Shown here piece after piece: positions 23,871 through 27,686 of a DNA stretch of 27,686 nt. The notes under the pieces are model-generated. The model was not told where the DNA came from. It worked only from the letters and a program-made list of their open reading frames with translations, and made no database searches. Position numbers and translations under genes: made by a program. Position 1 is the first letter of the stretch; every line of letters begins with the position of its first letter. The DNA comes from a bacterium (GTDB lineage Bacteria; UBP4; UBA4092; JAOAEQ01), in NCBI GenBank assembly GCA_026416715.1, contig JAOAEQ010000001.1, positions 243,043 to 270,728 of the forward strand, given 5' to 3'.

Positions 23871-26531
23871 CTATGGTTCTTCTTTCCAGTCTTTAATGTC
23901 AGCGCCTATTTGGTGCAGGGTTTCTTTAACTTTACTATCCAGCGTGGTTCGATCATACCCTGGCAACGATTCCGCCCGGATTTCGATAGTAATTTCTGGT
24001 ACAGCGCCACCTTTTTCTTTTAGCGGACCGATAACTCCTTTCATCACATGACTGAGTTTATCCCAAGGAACTGTTGCGCGGATATTTACTCTGCGGACTA
24101 TCGGTGCTGGACCTGTTGTGGGTTCAGATACTGGCGGGATGGTTCCAGTTCCTGTTGGAGTTTCTGGCGGTTGTTCTGCAGTTCCTCGAGGTTGCCCTTC
24201 TGCTTCTTTTTCTTTCATCATCTTTTCCGCGATTGCGCCTCGCATAACCACCGCATCCATATCCGGTAAAACCCGCTGTTTATACTTGATTTCGTTACCA
24301 ACTTGGATACCTAATATCCCTGACTCGCACCCTTGTTCTACTGCATTAAGGATAATCTTCTCACTTTCCGGTATCGGCATTCCTGGCGTTTTCAAAAACA
24401 GTTCGTATATTTCCCGAACTGATTTTTGCGATTCATCTTTCCCGAAGGTTTTATCCAGCAGATATTTCGGAGTAACTGCGGTGAGGATTATCTCCTGGTC
24501 GCATAGATATTGTTTGACTCGTTCCGAAATCGTCTGACTCGTTCCGATAGTCGGGATACCTAAATCTTTCCAACCCAATCCGCTGTTTTCCATCAGCGCT
24601 AAATAGCGATATGCGTTGAGTATTTCGAATGGAATCTTCTTTTCAATCTCGATACTCTTTTTTTTCAATTCCTCGCGAGTCGGTTTCGTTAGTGTTTCGA
24701 GTAACGATTTATCGTTCTGGATATCACTAAGCGCTAGATACTGTCGAATCAATTTCGTTAGCACCAGATGCTGATGTGTATCCATTGCTAGAGTAAACAA
24801 CGTATTTTTATATATTCTGAATCCTATTCCTGCTTTCTCAAACAATTCGGTGGTAAGTTGTTTTCCTTTTGCGGAATCATATCCATAGTCAGGCGATAAT
24901 ATCGCTAATTTCAGATTCTTATTATCGGGTATATCGGACGATTCTTTAGGCCAGAGATATATTTCTAACGCTCGACCAGCATATTTTTCCAGCAAGACGT
25001 ATAGTTCTTCTTGTATCCTCTCTTCCGTAATGGTTTCTTCGCGGTCAAGGATAACCCGATTCAAGTTCGGTTGATTCCGAAACGCATATTGGTTGTTTTC
25101 TGAATGGAAATACCAGAGTTCATCCGCAAGTTTCGCGACCGCATCGCCAACGATGGTTGCGGGAATACCCTCCCGAAGTAAAGATATCCGAATTCGGGGT
25201 AACGTCGTCCAGTTATGTTCTCCACCGCTAAAAGAATAGAGAAACACTGCGGTCGCTATCCCTTGAGCGATATTATATTTTTCATATTCACTACCCATCT
25301 CCTTATCAATTTTCAAGGATTTCGCATTCTGTCCCGCAATGTCAGACGCAATAACCGATTCGAATTCGTTACCAATATGGTTGATAAACTCACGGCGAAT
25401 CGTCTGATTTGCGAGATTAACCAATGCGGAGTGGATTAACGGCGAAACTACTTTCCGTTGATATAGGTCAGCGATAACTTCCGCTAATAACCGTAACACA
25501 CCTCGGGTACGTTGGAATGTCGAAATTGAGCCCCACCGTTCGTATAATACGTCTATTAGTTCCGGATGAAATGGATATGCGCATAGTATCCGTTCTCGAT
25601 ACGCAACTTCTTTAACTTCTGACGGAACTTCGGTGCTTAAACTCTGATACAATGAAAAATAGCTCTCCGCAACCTGTTTCCGAACCTTTTCGTCTCCAAG
25701 ATTCTCGAATAACCGTTTCCGAATCACTTCATAGTATTCCATCCCTTCAACTGGGGTATAAATCGTTTCAATTCGACCGCTAATCTTCTGTAATTGTCGG
25801 AGCGATCTTTCCGCTTCTTCATCGTATTGTTCAAGGATACTCGAGGGAAGTGTTATCACCAGCGCACAATGTTCCGATGCGGCAACCACTTCCGATATCT
25901 CATGCAGGAAGGCGAGGGTTTGCCCTCGGGTGGTTTTCGTTACTTGCTCGGCGCGATTCGCTTTAACAATATACTCCAGCAGTTCATCTATCAGGATTAA
26001 CGTCGGACCGGAAGCATCGATTATTTGTTTAAGTTTTTCCTTGCCGGGAGCAATGCGGTTTTTATCGTGTTCTTTAACGAGAGCATACTGACCGAGTTGA
26101 TCCGCAAGAGCGCCCCACGGGGTTTTCCCCGCAAGCGCATCCGCTTGGGTGCCAACAAAAACCGCTACTTGCGCTTGCTTCGGTTTGGGTAAGTTAGCGA
26201 TTTCGCAAATATGGTCGATTTTTTTCCGATGCTTAATCAGATGATAAAGGGTTACTAACGCATGGGTTTTCCCGCCACCGAACGGGGTCTGCAGTTGGAT
26301 TACCGGATCACCTGTGCCGTCAGTTAATCGCGTGAGAACATTATTAACGAGATTGTTCAATCCGTGTGTCAGATGGGTTTTCTGGAAAAATATACTTGCA
26401 TCCTGATATTCGAGCGGCGCTTTGCCATTAACCACATCACCTAAATCGCACGCAAATATCGCTTCACTCAGTTTACCTTCACGAATATCTTTATGCGGTG
26501 TTGCTACCTGCCACCATGAGGGGAGTGACAT
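23871..26531 (-). CDS. DUF499-family P-loop ATPase, candidate defence protein
   Basis: An 886-residue protein of the DUF499 (COG1483) family of AAA+-like ATPases. The N-terminal signature WWQVATPHKDIREG is followed by Walker A FGGGKTH (84-90) and Walker B LILIDE (178-183). The middle includes GVLRLLAEVIADLY and a long helical region. A Pro/Thr/Gly-rich linker near 775-800 leads to a small C-terminal domain ending DIKDWKEEP. Length is normal for the family. The ATG at 26531 has a strong GGAGG site overlapping the upstream methylase stop, so the two are co-translated. DUF499 ATPases are found beside DUF1156 methylases in many prokaryotes and have been proposed to form a restriction- or exclusion-type defence; the mechanism is unproven. 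Sequence and start appear intact. Confidence 0.9.
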   Translation of the reverse strand: MSLPSWWQVATPHKDIREGKLSEAIFACDLGDVVNGKAPLEYQDASIFFQKTHLTHGLNNLVNNVLTRLTDGTGDPVIQLQTPFGGGKTHALVTLYHLIKHRKKIDHICEIANLPKPKQAQVAVFVGTQADALAGKTPWGALADQLGQYALVKEHDKNRIAPGKEKLKQIIDASGPTLILIDELLEYIVKANRAEQVTKTTRGQTLAFLHEISEVVAASEHCALVITLPSSILEQYDEEAERSLRQLQKISGRIETIYTPVEGMEYYEVIRKRLFENLGDEKVRKQVAESYFSLYQSLSTEVPSEVKEVAYRERILCAYPFHPELIDVLYERWGSISTFQRTRGVLRLLAEVIADLYQRKVVSPLIHSALVNLANQTIRREFINHIGNEFESVIASDIAGQNAKSLKIDKEMGSEYEKYNIAQGIATAVFLYSFSGGEHNWTTLPRIRISLLREGIPATIVGDAVAKLADELWYFHSENNQYAFRNQPNLNRVILDREETITEERIQEELYVLLEKYAGRALEIYLWPKESSDIPDNKNLKLAILSPDYGYDSAKGKQLTTELFEKAGIGFRIYKNTLFTLAMDTHQHLVLTKLIRQYLALSDIQNDKSLLETLTKPTREELKKKSIEIEKKIPFEILNAYRYLALMENSGLGWKDLGIPTIGTSQTISERVKQYLCDQEIILTAVTPKYLLDKTFGKDESQKSVREIYELFLKTPGMPIPESEKIILNAVEQGCESGILGIQVGNEIKYKQRVLPDMDAVVMRGAIAEKMMKEKEAEGQPRGTAEQPPETPTGTGTIPPVSEPTTGPAPIVRRVNIRATVPWDKLSHVMKGVIGPLKEKGGAVPEITIEIRAESLPGYDRTTLDSKVKETLHQIGADIKDWKEEP

Positions 26532-26547
26532 AATATAAACCTCCTAG
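26532..26547 (-). promoter_or_regulatory. Strong ribosome-binding site of the DUF499 gene overlapping the methylase stop
   Basis: On the minus strand TAGGAGGTTTATATT runs from the methylase TAG stop into the ATG at 26531. GGAGG begins with the last base of the stop codon and lies 8 bases before the start, so translation of the two proteins is coupled. It is among the best Shine-Dalgarno matches in the window. Confidence 0.75.
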
Positions 26548-27686
26548 AACAAAGTTGGTTGCGATGGTCTTTCTTTTTCCTTGGTGTATGTTGCTTTACC
26601 GTATAAAAAGCCTTGCAGCATCTGTTTCTCTTTATCTCCGTCAGGGAGCACTTCAGCAATCGCTTGTGCGACCTGCCAGAACGCATTGTTGTTCGTAGTT
26701 CCGGTAGTCGCGAGCAGTTCGGAAATCGCTTTTCGATTATTCTGCTCCCAGTAGAGAAGACACGCATGTAAAATATCTATCATCCTATCAAACTTCTCTC
26801 TGTGTAAAAACGCTCTCCCCCGTTCTTTCGCCGTTAAAACGGAAATGTTTTCCTTCTCTTTCCTGATAAATCCGTTAGTCCATTCTTCCGTAATTTCAAT
26901 GCCAACCGCTTGCGCCAGTTTACGCGCATCATCGAAATGGACGCTCGCTGAATTATACGTCCATCGCCAGAGCAGATAGAATCGGGTTGCGCGATCAATT
27001 CCAGCTAACTGCGGGCTCTGGAGTATCTTCGATAACGCATATTCGCTCACTACTTTGCGGATATACTCTAGCAGTTCTTTTGCAGAGACCTTTTCACCGG
27101 AAACCTTCTCTACACTTTCATACTTCCCGAACACTTCCATTGCCGGACCGATAGCCGATATGAAAAAATCACTGCCACCAATCCCTTCGTTCCAGAACTG
27201 GTCGAGTTTCTCTTGAATCCGTTGTTCAATCTGCGGTTTCAGTTCGTTAAAATACGCGGTTTTCATCTCGGTTCGTTTACGGCAAACCATATAGATACTC
27301 GACGCAAGCGCAGCAGATTCCTTCGCCATCAATCTTTCTTTCATTTCAGTATGTACCGGCCAACTCGCCGTTAGGTATAATCCGGAATTGAGTAACGCAT
27401 TGAGAATCGTCTCCCAAGCATCCGTCGATTTATGCGCAAAAACAATACAAGCGATTCCGTCAGGTTTTAACACCCGATAGATTTCCTGAAACGCTTTGGT
27501 AATCATAGTTTCAAAAAACTGTTTTGCTTTTTTATCATCACCATGTCTAACTGGATTTTGCACTATTTCTTCTGCTTTCGGAACAAGTGGAGTGGCAAAA
27601 AGTTCCGGATATAAATCGCCAACAGTGCGTTTTAACCAGACATAAAAAAAATCTGATAACTCAGCATAATTTACATTATCATAATA
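26544..27686 (-). CDS. DUF1156 adenine-specific DNA methylase, N-terminal part beyond the window
   Basis: The open frame runs from the right edge for 380 residues to TAG. An internal GTG at 27563 is not the true start, because the frame continues upstream with YYDNVNYAELSDFFYVWLKR. This is the sequence that follows the DPP of catalytic motif IV in DUF1156 (COG1743) methylases, so the motif straddles the window edge. VLKPDGIACIVFAHKS and SSIYMVCRKR are later Rossmann-fold strands. The C-terminal 250 residues are mostly helical and end RPSQPTLF. The enzyme is expected to methylate adenine in DNA using S-adenosylmethionine. It is translationally coupled to the DUF499 ATPase. Such pairs are thought to serve phage defence or self-marking. 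Confidence 0.9.
   Translation of the reverse strand, partial: YYDNVNYAELSDFFYVWLKRTVGDLYPELFATPLVPKAEEIVQNPVRHGDDKKAKQFFETMITKAFQEIYRVLKPDGIACIVFAHKSTDAWETILNALLNSGLYLTASWPVHTEMKERLMAKESAALASSIYMVCRKRTEMKTAYFNELKPQIEQRIQEKLDQFWNEGIGGSDFFISAIGPAMEVFGKYESVEKVSGEKVSAKELLEYIRKVVSEYALSKILQSPQLAGIDRATRFYLLWRWTYNSASVHFDDARKLAQAVGIEITEEWTNGFIRKEKENISVLTAKERGRAFLHREKFDRMIDILHACLLYWEQNNRKAISELLATTGTTNNNAFWQVAQAIAEVLPDGDKEKQMLQGFLYGKATYTKEKERPSQPTLF

Noticed and set aside
24118-24537. Plus-strand 139-codon frame opposite the DUF499 gene
   Set aside because: Antisense to an intact 886-residue family member; composition is Ser/Ile/Cys-rich, as expected for a shadow frame.

Overview
The window reads as one chromosomal stretch of a bacterium with a periplasm or outer surface (Tat-type and lipoprotein signal peptides) that lives on complex glycans. 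The phylum cannot be fixed from this sequence. The flanks are visibly richer in G+C than the middle. Hand counts of single 60-base lines gave about 52% in pepA (4141-4200), 45% in the DUF499 gene (24241-24300) and 28% in the middle (17341-17400). Shine-Dalgarno sites are also clear for pepA and the DUF499 gene but weak for most central genes. Together these suggest an acquired or fast-evolving glycan island between ordinary chromosomal genes.

Left flank (1-4850): a large multi-PAS membrane sensor protein on the minus strand, cut off by the left edge. It is divergent from a leucyl aminopeptidase (pepA, M17). The gap between them holds two sigma70-like promoters and a perfect 22-bp inverted repeat.

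Central island (5028-21954, all plus strand): three different URO-D/MtaA-fold proteins; a family-1 sugar-binding lipoprotein with two MalF/MalG-type permeases and no ATPase; a decayed fourth URO-D gene; a GH130 enzyme; a 0.7-kb degenerate stretch; a Tat-secreted S1 sulfatase broken by two in-frame Gln-position stop codons; a GH130-like propeller protein; a 764-residue secreted protein of unknown family with a helical, toroid-like C-terminal half; a second sugar-binding lipoprotein; and a third GH130-fold enzyme coupled to it. The content suggests import of mannose- or GlcNAc-type oligosaccharides, phosphorolysis or hydrolysis by GH130 enzymes, desulfation (now impaired), and possibly removal of O-methyl groups by the URO-D/MtaA-like proteins. 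The demethylation idea is inference: no corrinoid protein or reductive activator is in the window.

Gene graveyard (21955-23850): no intact gene, but recognisable scraps of a GH130 C-terminus, a URO-D N-terminus and an RHS core domain, the last two abutting.

Right flank (23871-27686, minus strand): a DUF1156 adenine-specific DNA methylase (N-terminus beyond the right edge) followed by a DUF499 P-loop ATPase, a pair proposed to act in defence, and perhaps a small truncated third gene.
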